From assembly GCA_015494435.1 (NCBI GenBank), contig WGBH01000463.1:1-16039 (forward strand): 16,039 nt of DNA. The letters run 5' to 3'. The notes beneath the pieces are model-generated. The model had not been told where the DNA came from. It ran no database searches and saw nothing but the letters and a program-made list of their open reading frames with translations. Below are positions 6,438-14,200 of the stretch, piece after piece (within the stretch, counting starts at the first letter, position 1; each line of letters begins with the position of its first letter). The stretch is from Thiotrichaceae bacterium. GTDB taxonomy: Bacteria > Pseudomonadota > Gammaproteobacteria > Thiotrichales > Thiotrichaceae. The position numbers and the translations under genes were made by a program.

Positions 6438-7865
6438 TTAATTTTCTTGTTTGTTTTCATTTTCAAGCTCTTTGCCCGCAGGACGGGTAAAGCGATCATT
6501 TAATTCTTGTACAAATGATTCAATATCATGACGAATAATATCTAGCTTTTTTATAGCTCCTCTTCCCCAGCCTGCTGGTTTATCAAAGAATACACTACGA
6601 AAGAAGTTTGTATTTTTTAAAAATGCCTGCCGAACATTTCCGTAGGATTCACCTACACTGAGTGTCTCGGCAATACCCTCGGCGACTTTGTCTCGAATAA
6701 AAAAGTGTAATACAAGAAACACAACAATAAAAGCTGCGGCCGCTGATAGTAAAACTGTCGGTGATGGTAAAGCAGTAAAATCCCACATACCTAATGCATA
6801 AGTTGTATAGGAGGATGTGCCTAATAGGAGTGTTGCAATGAGCACATCAATCCATACCACACGCCTACGCCATAATTGTTTTGCCTGCCTAATTTGTGGT
6901 ATTGCTTGTTGTTCAATTTGATTAACCAGTGATTCCATACCGCCAATAATGCGATAAATACGATCTGTACTGACCCCATCTATACGCTTATTTATTTTTT
7001 CATAGTCAGATTCTCGCTTTGAAACATAACGTTCCCAAACACTCTTATCTTCTATGGGAACTGCTAGAGCTTCATTGAACATCACATAAAAACGTCCTGA
7101 AACAAGCCCCGTTTGAATCAATGCTTTTTGCCAAGAAGAGACAATTTGTTCCAAATTATCATCTCTTGCTGAAGTATCAATTTGATTGAGAATAAACAAG
7201 AACTTACCACTGTCATTGCGTCGCTGAGCGCCGCGTACTAAATGCTCCAAAGTATCTTGCATTGCCCCAGGTTCTGGGTGGCGTGCATCGAAGAGAACTA
7301 AAACTAAATCGGATAAGTCAATAATATGATCAGTAATTCTTAAAGTTGATTTTCGTTGCTCATCGGCATCAAATCCAGGGGAGTCGATAAGAATTTTACC
7401 TCGTACTTTCTCACTCGGTGTTGCCTTCATTTGCAAATAGTTATCTATCTTAGCGCCTTCTCCTTCGCTAACTTCCTCTATATCTTTACTAATTTTATAG
7501 AATGGGAAGCGAGGGTCGCTATCTAATGCCAATCCTGGAAGTGTGCGTATTTCTGAATCAGTACTATAAGAGACAACTGTAAAACGATCATCAACGGCTT
7601 GATTGCCTGTTTGTTGAAGATCTAAGCCAACATAGGAATTGATAAAACTAGACTTTCCAGCTGAGAATGTACCTAAAACTGAAATTAATGGCCACCAAGA
7701 AATCTGTGTTGCATAAGATTCACTTCGTTTTAGTAAGCCAATTTTTTGCGCCACTTGATCTAAAGCACGGTAACGATCAACAACCGACACCAGCACGGGG
7801 TTTTCACGCTCTAGATGTTTTTGTAAACGATCTAAGCGTTGTGTCATTTTCTTATCGGGCGTCAT
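6438..7865 (-). CDS. dynamin/EHD-like membrane GTPase
   Basis: 475-residue GTPase of the dynamin superfamily, closest in pattern to EHD-type and bacterial dynamin-like proteins, which bind and remodel membranes. The G1 P-loop is GTFSAGKS (65-72). A DRFTVV segment (93-98) resembles the switch I region of EHD proteins. G3 is DSPG (161-164), and G4 is NQID (227-230) with Gln in place of the usual Lys. Residues 280-335 are helical and charged. Two hydrophobic segments follow (about 338-357 and 370-390), joined by a short loop, then an amphipathic, charged C-terminus. Both ends should therefore face the cytoplasm. The ATG at 7863-7865 has a strong GAGGTGA ribosome binding site 7 nt away. The gene follows the ParA/TPR/coiled-coil genes after a 128-nt gap holding a hairpin. 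The family assignment is firm; the cellular role is unknown. Confidence 0.85.
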   Translation of the reverse strand: MTPDKKMTQRLDRLQKHLERENPVLVSVVDRYRALDQVAQKIGLLKRSESYATQISWWPLISVLGTFSAGKSSFINSYVGLDLQQTGNQAVDDRFTVVSYSTDSEIRTLPGLALDSDPRFPFYKISKDIEEVSEGEGAKIDNYLQMKATPSEKVRGKILIDSPGFDADEQRKSTLRITDHIIDLSDLVLVLFDARHPEPGAMQDTLEHLVRGAQRRNDSGKFLFILNQIDTSARDDNLEQIVSSWQKALIQTGLVSGRFYVMFNEALAVPIEDKSVWERYVSKRESDYEKINKRIDGVSTDRIYRIIGGMESLVNQIEQQAIPQIRQAKQLWRRRVVWIDVLIATLLLGTSSYTTYALGMWDFTALPSPTVLLSAAAAFIVVFLVLHFFIRDKVAEGIAETLSVGESYGNVRQAFLKNTNFFRSVFFDKPAGWGRGAIKKLDIIRHDIESFVQELNDRFTRPAGKELENENKQEN

Positions 7866-7914
7866 TATAAAATCACCTCTAAATCATATTATTAGATATT
7901 TGTTTGCAGGAAAA

Positions 7915-7943
7915 AGTAAGACATTGGGGGAGGATGTCTTACT
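7915..7943 (-). terminator. hairpin between coiled-coil gene and GTPase gene (terminator or attenuator)
   Basis: A perfect 10-bp stem (7915-7924 with 7934-7943) encloses a 9-nt loop that is C-rich on the minus strand (CCTCCCCCA). On that strand it is followed by a short T tract (TTTT then CC). It lies 51 nt after the coiled-coil gene and 50 nt before the GTPase gene. It may end the four-gene transcript or lower read-through into the GTPase gene. I see no strong promoter between it and the GTPase start, which favours attenuation or mRNA processing. Confidence 0.6.
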
Positions 7944-7993
7944 ACAGATGATAATTAACTTTTTATTACTAATATGTGCAATATCTCTGATTT

Positions 7994-8635
7994 TTAAGAA
8001 CCTTTACCAATCACTGTAGGTAAAACAGGCAATTGTTGAGGACTCAAAATAAGAGATGGTTTCAATGCTGGTAGCGGTTGTACAGGGTAATAAGATGGAG
8101 GCAATGGTGCTACCGACCCTGGAAAGGGTCCATTGCTATTATTTTTCCAAGGGAGGAACTTATTCATAACACTCAAAGGAGTAGAAATATTTTGATTTAA
8201 ACTCCACATATCACGTTGCATATTATTGGTTGAAGCGGCCATATCATAGGTTGCATTTTTCATATTACCAATACTATCTACCATCGTTTTTGTATTGACA
8301 CTCATATCACCGATATCACCTGACATACCCTTAATAGTTCCCGTCAAAAGACTGACATCACCATTCATGCCTTTCATCGTTGTTGCAATTGAGTTCATAT
8401 TTTTATCAACTGAACTAGCCATACTCTCCATTGTTTTTGCCATATGACTAACATCCGAGGCTAACGATTGAATCAAGTAAAAACCATAACTTGCTAAAAT
8501 AATAAACGCAAATATTGCAGGATAAACAATAAGACGCATTGTTTTATCGCTACCTTCCGATTTTTGTTCAAAATTTCGTAATTCAAGCTCAATCTCTTTC
8601 AGGTATTCTTGATTTAAATCATTACTTTGAGGCAT
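7994..8635 (-). CDS. membrane-anchored Met-rich coiled-coil protein with Pro-rich tail, unrecognised
   Basis: 213 residues in three parts. Residues 1-33 are a charged, helical cytoplasmic-type segment. One membrane span covers about 34-57. Residues 58-152 form a long amphipathic helix region in which Met recurs at roughly 7-residue spacing (MAKTMESMASSVDKNM, MKGMNGDVSLLTGTIKGM, MSVNTKTMVDSIGNM), as in a coiled coil. Residues 162-210 are rich in Pro and Tyr (PLPPSYYPVQPLP). With no basic residues ahead of the span other than a few Lys/Arg, topology is uncertain, but a periplasmic coiled coil is likely. It has a GGGAG ribosome binding site 7 nt before the ATG, 22 nt behind the TPR gene, in one operon with parA. 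I cannot name a family. It resembles scaffold or adaptor proteins rather than enzymes. Confidence 0.75.
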   Translation of the reverse strand: MPQSNDLNQEYLKEIELELRNFEQKSEGSDKTMRLIVYPAIFAFIILASYGFYLIQSLASDVSHMAKTMESMASSVDKNMNSIATTMKGMNGDVSLLTGTIKGMSGDIGDMSVNTKTMVDSIGNMKNATYDMAASTNNMQRDMWSLNQNISTPLSVMNKFLPWKNNSNGPFPGSVAPLPPSYYPVQPLPALKPSLILSPQQLPVLPTVIGKGS

Positions 8636-8657
8636 GTTACATCTCCCAATTGTGAAA

Positions 8658-9233
8658 CTACTTGCTTAAGCCCTGCAAGCGATTTCTTATTTCGGCCGCT
8701 TTATCTGGATAAAATTGTTCAATAAATCCGACCATATTTTCGACACGATCAGCTTTTCCATTTTCAATCATCGGTATTGCAATTTCTGCATAAAGAGTGG
8801 CTGATTTTTCAGGAAAACCTTGTTTCCAGTAAACATTGCCTAATTCACCTTTATACGCAACTACATGAGGCTCACGCGCAATTAATTGCTGATAAATAGA
8901 AACAGCTTCATCTAACCCATTATTCCAATATGCTTCTCTTGCCATTAACAACAAAGTATCATTTGACTGCTCATTTAAGCCAGTAATTACTCCATTATTC
9001 TCTTTTTGTAGATTATCATTGCCTTGAGTGGCAACTGAACTCACCGTTCCAGTGAAGTGGTTTTCAGCACTCTCAGATACTTTTTTAGTTTGTTCATTAA
9101 TCTTTACATGGTCATTGGAAGCAATATTTGTTTCATGTTTCTTTCCTCCCGAGATACTTAACATTAAAGCAACGATAGTCAATGCCCATACTGCTATAAT
9201 GGGATGTTTTCCTAACCAGCGTACTATATACAT
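8658..9233 (-). CDS. membrane-anchored TPR protein
   Basis: 191-residue protein with an N-terminal membrane anchor (about 11-28, preceded by Arg5 and Lys9), a polar low-complexity linker (30-92) and a C-terminal helical-repeat domain. Two TPR-like units are visible: about 94-123 (AREAYWNNGLDEAVSIYQQL) and about 124-157 (GELGNVYWKQGFPEKSATLY), followed by a third, divergent helix pair. TPR domains bind partner proteins, so an adaptor role is likely. The anchor lacks a clear cleavage site, and the TPR domain is probably periplasmic. A GAGGA ribosome binding site precedes the ATG at 9231-9233. parA ends 50 nt upstream and the coiled-coil gene starts 22 nt downstream. The partner is unknown. Confidence 0.8.
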   Translation of the reverse strand: MYIVRWLGKHPIIAVWALTIVALMLSISGGKKHETNIASNDHVKINEQTKKVSESAENHFTGTVSSVATQGNDNLQKENNGVITGLNEQSNDTLLLMAREAYWNNGLDEAVSIYQQLIAREPHVVAYKGELGNVYWKQGFPEKSATLYAEIAIPMIENGKADRVENMVGFIEQFYPDKAAEIRNRLQGLSK

Positions 9234-9283
9234 AATATTTTCCTCAACTAGTCTTTATGTTTGTGTATTGTCTGCACAAAATA

Positions 9284-9901
9284 TCAGTAAAGCACTTTCC
9301 CCAAAGCCTCTACCTCTAAGGCTGCCTTTGATTTTGCATTCATCTCAAATACAGCCAACCCTTCACTGAATGAACGACGATAGGCTGTTCTTTGATAAAG
9401 TCTCTCATTTAGCATCTTAATCACTTTTAATGTTGATAAAGCAGTAAATGCTTCATCTGTCTCTCGAACAGCTACATGTGTATCGGAGCGATTCATAAAA
9501 CCGATCACATCTGGCATATTTAAGCCACGAATTTCAATAATCATATTAATAAATCGTTGCGTTGACCAAACATCCGCTTGACTAGGAGCAATCGGTATAA
9601 TCACTCTATCTGCCTTTTGAATTGCAATTTTCATTGCATCCATATCGGACATACCAATGTCAACAAAAACCTCTGTATTTTCACCTTCTTTCGTTAAATC
9701 AGTCACCTGATTTTTTGGTATAATAATCGGTTGGTAGCCATCTTCCATTCTAATTTCTAGTGCATCAGTCAAAGTAGCCTGAGGGTCAAAATCATAAACA
9801 ACAACATGCACATTACGATTAGTTGCGACCCATAAAGATAAATTAAAAGCAACGGTACTTTTTCCTGTACCGCCTTTCAAGTTTCCAATGACTGATATCA
9901 T
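9284..9901 (-). CDS. orphan ParA/MinD-family ATPase
   Basis: 205-residue P-loop ATPase of the ParA/MinD family, which oscillate or form gradients on nucleoid or membrane to position cargo. The deviant Walker A box KGGTGKST (9-16) carries the signature Lys9. The Walker A' segment is DFDPQATLT (37-45). Asp81 in VFVDIG stands at the Walker B position. The IPIAPSQADVWSTQRF stretch and the C-terminal YRRSFSEGLAVFE are typical of small orphan ParA proteins. It lacks an N-terminal DNA-binding domain, and no parB-like or minC/minE-like gene adjoins, so plasmid or chromosome partition is unlikely. It starts 1 nt behind the stop codon of the upstream Pro/Met-rich gene, with GAGAAG as ribosome binding site, which implies translational coupling. 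No C-terminal amphipathic helix of the MinD kind is evident. Its cargo is not known; the TPR and coiled-coil genes that follow are the best candidates. Confidence 0.9.
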   Translation of the reverse strand: MISVIGNLKGGTGKSTVAFNLSLWVATNRNVHVVVYDFDPQATLTDALEIRMEDGYQPIIIPKNQVTDLTKEGENTEVFVDIGMSDMDAMKIAIQKADRVIIPIAPSQADVWSTQRFINMIIEIRGLNMPDVIGFMNRSDTHVAVRETDEAFTALSTLKVIKMLNERLYQRTAYRRSFSEGLAVFEMNAKSKAALEVEALGKVLY

Positions 9902-9902
9902 T

Positions 9903-11171
9903 TTACTTCTCTACTTTCTCCGTAGGTGCTTGTTGCGGATTAGGTTTTACGATTGGTCTTGGCTGAAAATTTCCTTGAGGCATTGTATTAGGAAATGGCA
10001 TTTGATAACCATACGGATAAATAGGTCTGCCCATATTTATAGGATAGACAGGAACCATCATCATGCGTTGCCCATTAATCATTTGTGGAGGCATTCCTTG
10101 TGGCATTTTTATTCCCTGAGGAGGCATCATCATTTGAGGAGGCATTCTTTGTGGTATTTTTATTCCCTGAGGAGGCATCATCATTTGAGGAGGCATTCTT
10201 TGTGGCATTTTTATTCCCTGAGGAGGCATCATCATTTGAGGAGGTATCCCTTGTGGCATTTTCATTCCTTGAGGAGGCATCATCATTTGCATCGGTTGCT
10301 GTGTGGATTGTTTTTTAGTTGTTAGTTCTTTATTTTGAGATATTTCAATAGGCTTAACTAAATATCCCTTAGGAGCTATTGGTGCTTTCAATTCTGTTAC
10401 TTCTGGTTTCGCTAGTGATTTTATTTCTACAGGTGCCTCAGGTGCTTTTAATTTAACAATTTTTGAACTTACCTCTGAGCTAGCGCTTGTATCCGCTGGG
10501 GTGACAACTGCTTTTGTCTCCGTTGTTGTTACTGATTTTTTTGTAGATGCTTCACTGCTTTTGTTTGGATCAGTTGCCACCTCTATTTTAGCATTCGTCT
10601 TAGGTGCTGTTTGAGAGTTTTCGGTTGTATTTTTTTCTACAACAACAGGCTTTTTAGGAACAGCAATATCGACCATTGGTGCTTTAGGAGTTTTCATTTC
10701 AGATTGACTAGCTGTATCTTTTTTTATCTCCGTTGCAACATCACTATTTGCGGTACTCACTTCTGGAGGAATAGGGGCTTTAGGTGCTTTCATTGCCACA
10801 GGTTTAGCAGGTGCTATGGGTCTATTAGTGGCTTCATCTGCTTTTTTATCTTTTCCTGTAGCAAAAGGTGAAGGTGGTGGTGGTAGGTCACTTGCCTTTT
10901 TAATTTTTGTTTCTTTGGAAGCTACCTCTTCTTTGTTTTTATTCGTTTCTGAGCCGATTACCGCAGTTGCTACTGCTTTTTCTCCTTTTTCTGCTGTATC
11001 GGTTGTCTTTTTTGTATCATTAACAATTGCTTTCGATACAGAATTCTGCTGTTTAACTTTTGCTTCATCTTCAATGGCATCTTTTGTATTAGCATTTGTT
11101 GCTATTATTGTTGCCGATGCTACAAACGTTGCTGCCGCAACGGTTAAAACACCTTTGTACATTTTTTTCAT
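9903..11171 (-). CDS. exported Lys/Ala/Pro-rich protein with Met-Pro-Gln repeats, unrecognised
   Basis: 422 residues with no visible folded domain. A signal-peptide-like start (MKKMYKGVLTVAAATFVA, cleavage plausible near residue 27) directs export. Residues 28-290 are low-complexity Lys/Ala/Thr/Pro sequence with four spaced, degenerate KAPxAP motifs (near 128, 160, 241 and 261) and one PPPPSP run. Residues 294-364 hold about four 17-residue repeats (PPQMMMPPQGIKMPQRM). The C-terminus (365-422) is rich in Pro, Tyr and Met. I see no cysteine. Met-rich motifs in exported proteins can bind Cu(I), but the Pro/Gln setting equally fits a flexible spacer or adhesive or condensate-forming polymer. GGAAAG lies 7 nt before the ATG. 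A weak promoter candidate is TAAAAT at 11201-11206. It is the first gene of the parA cluster, 1 nt ahead of parA. Confidence 0.8.
   Translation of the reverse strand: MKKMYKGVLTVAAATFVASATIIATNANTKDAIEDEAKVKQQNSVSKAIVNDTKKTTDTAEKGEKAVATAVIGSETNKNKEEVASKETKIKKASDLPPPPSPFATGKDKKADEATNRPIAPAKPVAMKAPKAPIPPEVSTANSDVATEIKKDTASQSEMKTPKAPMVDIAVPKKPVVVEKNTTENSQTAPKTNAKIEVATDPNKSSEASTKKSVTTTETKAVVTPADTSASSEVSSKIVKLKAPEAPVEIKSLAKPEVTELKAPIAPKGYLVKPIEISQNKELTTKKQSTQQPMQMMMPPQGMKMPQGIPPQMMMPPQGIKMPQRMPPQMMMPPQGIKIPQRMPPQMMMPPQGIKMPQGMPPQMINGQRMMMVPVYPINMGRPIYPYGYQMPFPNTMPQGNFQPRPIVKPNPQQAPTEKVEK
10078..10289. repeat. 51-bp in-frame tandem repeat, about 4.2 copies
   Basis: The period is exactly 51 bp: the shared core ATTCC(C/T)TGAGGAGG starts at 10111, 10162, 10213 and 10264. 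Copies differ by only a few bases, mostly silent or conservative (Met/Ile, Arg/Gly). Each copy encodes 17 residues of the Met-Pro-Gln repeat in the Pro/Met-rich protein, so copy-number change keeps the reading frame. The near-identity suggests recent expansion by slippage or unequal recombination. Confidence 0.95.
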
Positions 11172-11216
11172 AATTTATCTTTCCATCACACAATAATTTC
11201 ATTTTATTCAATATTT

Positions 11217-11251
11217 AAATAGGCTTTAATCCGCTAGATTAAAGCCTATTT
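11217..11251 (-). terminator. intrinsic terminator after the RND pump gene
   Basis: A perfect 14-bp stem (11217-11230 with 11238-11251) has a 7-nt loop (CCGCTAG on the plus strand). On the minus strand it starts 28 nt after the RND stop codon and ends in an AT-rich tail (TTTAAATATT) without a long T run. It separates the efflux genes from the parA cluster. Confidence 0.75.
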
Positions 11252-11278
11252 AAGGAGTTTACAACTATCTAAACTTTT

Positions 11279-14200
11279 CTAAAGATCCTTTTTTAAACGA
11301 ATTCCACGTCGAACTTTAGGTTTAGATTTGTTTTGAGTTGTTTTTTTTTCAGCTTTTTCAGTTTTTTCAGTTTTTTCAGTTTTTTCAGTTTTTTCAGTTT
11401 TTTCAGTTTTTTTAGGCTTTAAGTTAGATTGTTCTATTTTGCTCTGTTGACTACTTTTAGAATTACTAGAAGAACTTTTATTAGTTGACGCGGATTTTAT
11501 TTCTTTTTTCCTTATTATCAATTTTTTAATAAAACCAAGAAGAGTAATAATGATTTTAATAAAGAGACCAGCCACAGTGACTAATGACATGCCTAGAAAC
11601 ATTAAGACAGCGGTAATTTTACTAGTAATACTTGCTTTATCAGAAGCTGAATTTTTTTCTTCACAAGCATTTCTTGAGTTTGCGCCATCAATTGAACAAT
11701 GCAAGGAGTTGCTCGCACTGATACAGCCTAGTGGAATGATCAATAGTGTTAACAACGTAGCGACTAGTCCACCACCAATTAAAGAAACAGCCATCCCTTC
11801 AAAAATCGGATCAGATAAGATGAAAATAGAACCACCAACCAGTGCAAATGCAGTGATCATAATGGGTCGAGTACGTGTTTCACAGGCATAAATAACGGCA
11901 TCTACGACACTTTTACCTTCTGCTACTTGTTCTTTAGAAAAATCAACCAAGAGAATCGAGTTTCGTACTACAATTCCTGCTAGGGCAATAAAACCAATCA
12001 TTGAAGTTGCTGAAAAATCAGCACCCCAAATCCAATGCCCAGGTACAATACCAATTAAGGTTAATGGAATCGGTGCAATAATAATCGCAGGTAAAACAAA
12101 GTTACCAAATTGACCCACAATTAACATATAGATCAAAATAATAGCGGCACCAAACGCAATCCCCATATCGCGGAAGGTTTCATAAGTAACAGTCCATTCA
12201 CCACCCCATTCGAAAGCACTTTTATTGCTTTTATCGGGAGCTCCTAACCATTCACCTGATAATTTCACCCCATCAGGTGCAGTATAATCTTTTAGTAATT
12301 TACCTATTTCCAACATGCCATAAACAGGGGCGGCAAACTTACCAACTCCTTCAGCAGTTACAAACTCAACGGGACGTAGATCTTTATGATAAATTGGCTT
12401 ATCTTGTACTTCTTTAACAAAAGATCCTAACTCTGATAAAGGCACAGAGACACCACGACCATTACTAACAGGTAGTTGCATCAAACGATTAATTTGTGAA
12501 CGAACGGCTAAGGGAACTTGTAACACAATTTTAGTGGGTTCAATTAAAGCATTTTTACGAATATCGCCAAGAACATAACCACCCATTGCCATTTCAAGTG
12601 CACGATTTACATCTTCAACAGAGATATTATTCAATTGTGCTTTATTTGCATCGACTTTGAAGCGTAACAAATCATGATCAGCTTCCAACATATTGTCAAC
12701 ATCAGCAACATTTTTTGCTTTTTCAAAAATAGCAGTCATGTCTTTAGCAACCTGTCGCCTTACATCTGCATCAGGACCATATATTTCAGCAACGACGGTT
12801 TGTAATACAGGTGGACCAGGTGGCATTTCAACAACTTGAATTCTTGCATCGGATTTCATTTCTTTTAACAATTTCACTAACAAGGTTCGCGCTTCGGTTG
12901 CTATTTCATGACTGGTTCTTTCTCTGTCATGCATATCTTTTAGTTCAACTTGTATATCAGCCTGCCAAGGTGATTTACGTAAATAATAATGACGCACAAA
13001 GCCATTGAAGTTAAAAGGAGATGCTGTTCCCATATAAGTCTCTAATTTTGTGACTTCAGGAAGTTTATTAAGTTCCTCTGCTAATTTATTAGTAATATTT
13101 GCTGTAACGGGAAATGCAGTGCCTTCAGGCATGTTAATAACTACATTAAACTCTGGCTTATTATCCAGAGGTAACATTTTAACCCGAACATCTTGGGTGT
13201 AAAACAAAGAAATACAAAGGAAAAAGACCACAAAAAGAGCAATTAAAAAAGTATAGCCTTTCTTGGTGTCTCGGATCATGGGAATAATAATTCCACGAAA
13301 AAACTTCTCCATATAAGCGGCTTGTTTATGCTCTTTTTCTGCTGCTTTATGTAATTCGCTTAATTTGGGCTTTAATTTATAAGTCAACCAAGGTGTAAAG
13401 GCAAAGGCCGCAAATAATGAAATTAACATTGCCGCAGAACCTAGCTTAGGAATCGGTGACATATAAGGTCCCATCATTCCTGAGACAAACATCATTGGTA
13501 ACAAGGCTGCAATAACAGTGAAGGTTGCTAAAATAGTCGGATTACCCACCTCACGTACGGCATCTACAGCGACATCAATGCTGGTAGTATCAGATAACAG
13601 CCATCGCCTGTAAATATTTTCTACTACCACAATGGCATCATCGACCAAGATACCAATCGAGAAGATCAAGGCAAACAGACTCACCCGATCAATCGTTAAA
13701 CCCAATAACCAAGCAATAAAGACAGTGGATGCAATAATAACAGGGATAATAGCCAGAACCACAACACCTGCTCGCCAACCTAGAGCAAACCAAATTAGCA
13801 AGGTGACAATAATGGTTACTTTGACTAATTTTGCTAGTAATGTATTTACCTTAGCGCTCGCGCTTGCACCATAGTTACGTGTAATTTCAACATGAATATT
13901 ATCAGGAATAGTACGCCCTTTTAAAAATTTAAGTCGTTCTATAATAGAATCCGCAACCGCAATACCATTACTGCCATGTTTCTTTGCTATGGCTAAGGTG
14001 ACAGCTGCCGCACCTGATGCTAATTCAGCAGGTTTTGTGTTTTCCTTTTTTTTATCTTCATACTGGTAAGCAGGTCCCGTATAAAAACCAACCATGCGGG
14101 TTGAGTCACTAGGGCCTTCAATAACTTTTGCTACATCACGAATATAAACAGGACGACCATCGACCACCGCAACCATCAAACGATTAACATCTTGTGCAGA

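Noticed and set aside
9284..9901. Plasmid or chromosome partition locus
   Set aside because: No parB gene or parS-like repeats are visible, and the ATPase lacks the N-terminal DNA-binding part of plasmid ParA proteins; the surroundings are housekeeping genes.
10078..10289. CRISPR-like regular repeat
   Set aside because: The units are contiguous with no spacers and lie in frame within a coding gene; no cas genes are present.
10085..10318. Second plus-strand repeat frame (Phe/Glu/Ala-rich)
   Set aside because: Also a by-product of the in-frame repeat; no start signals and no independent support.
9888..10325. Plus-strand frame of 145 codons rich in His, Arg and Leu
   Set aside because: It is the antisense of the 51-bp repeats, whose period is a multiple of three, so every frame through it stays open. 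It lacks a ribosome binding site and the minus-strand frame has a signal peptide and tight coupling to parA.
10816..11196. Plus-strand frame of 126 codons, hydrophobic
   Set aside because: It lies antisense to the Lys/Ala/Thr-rich part of the exported protein. Antisense of Lys/Glu/Thr-rich codons is automatically Phe/Ser/Val-rich and open.
11550..11891. Plus-strand frame of 113 codons
   Set aside because: Antisense to conserved TM11-TM12 of the RND pump; composition unlike a real protein.
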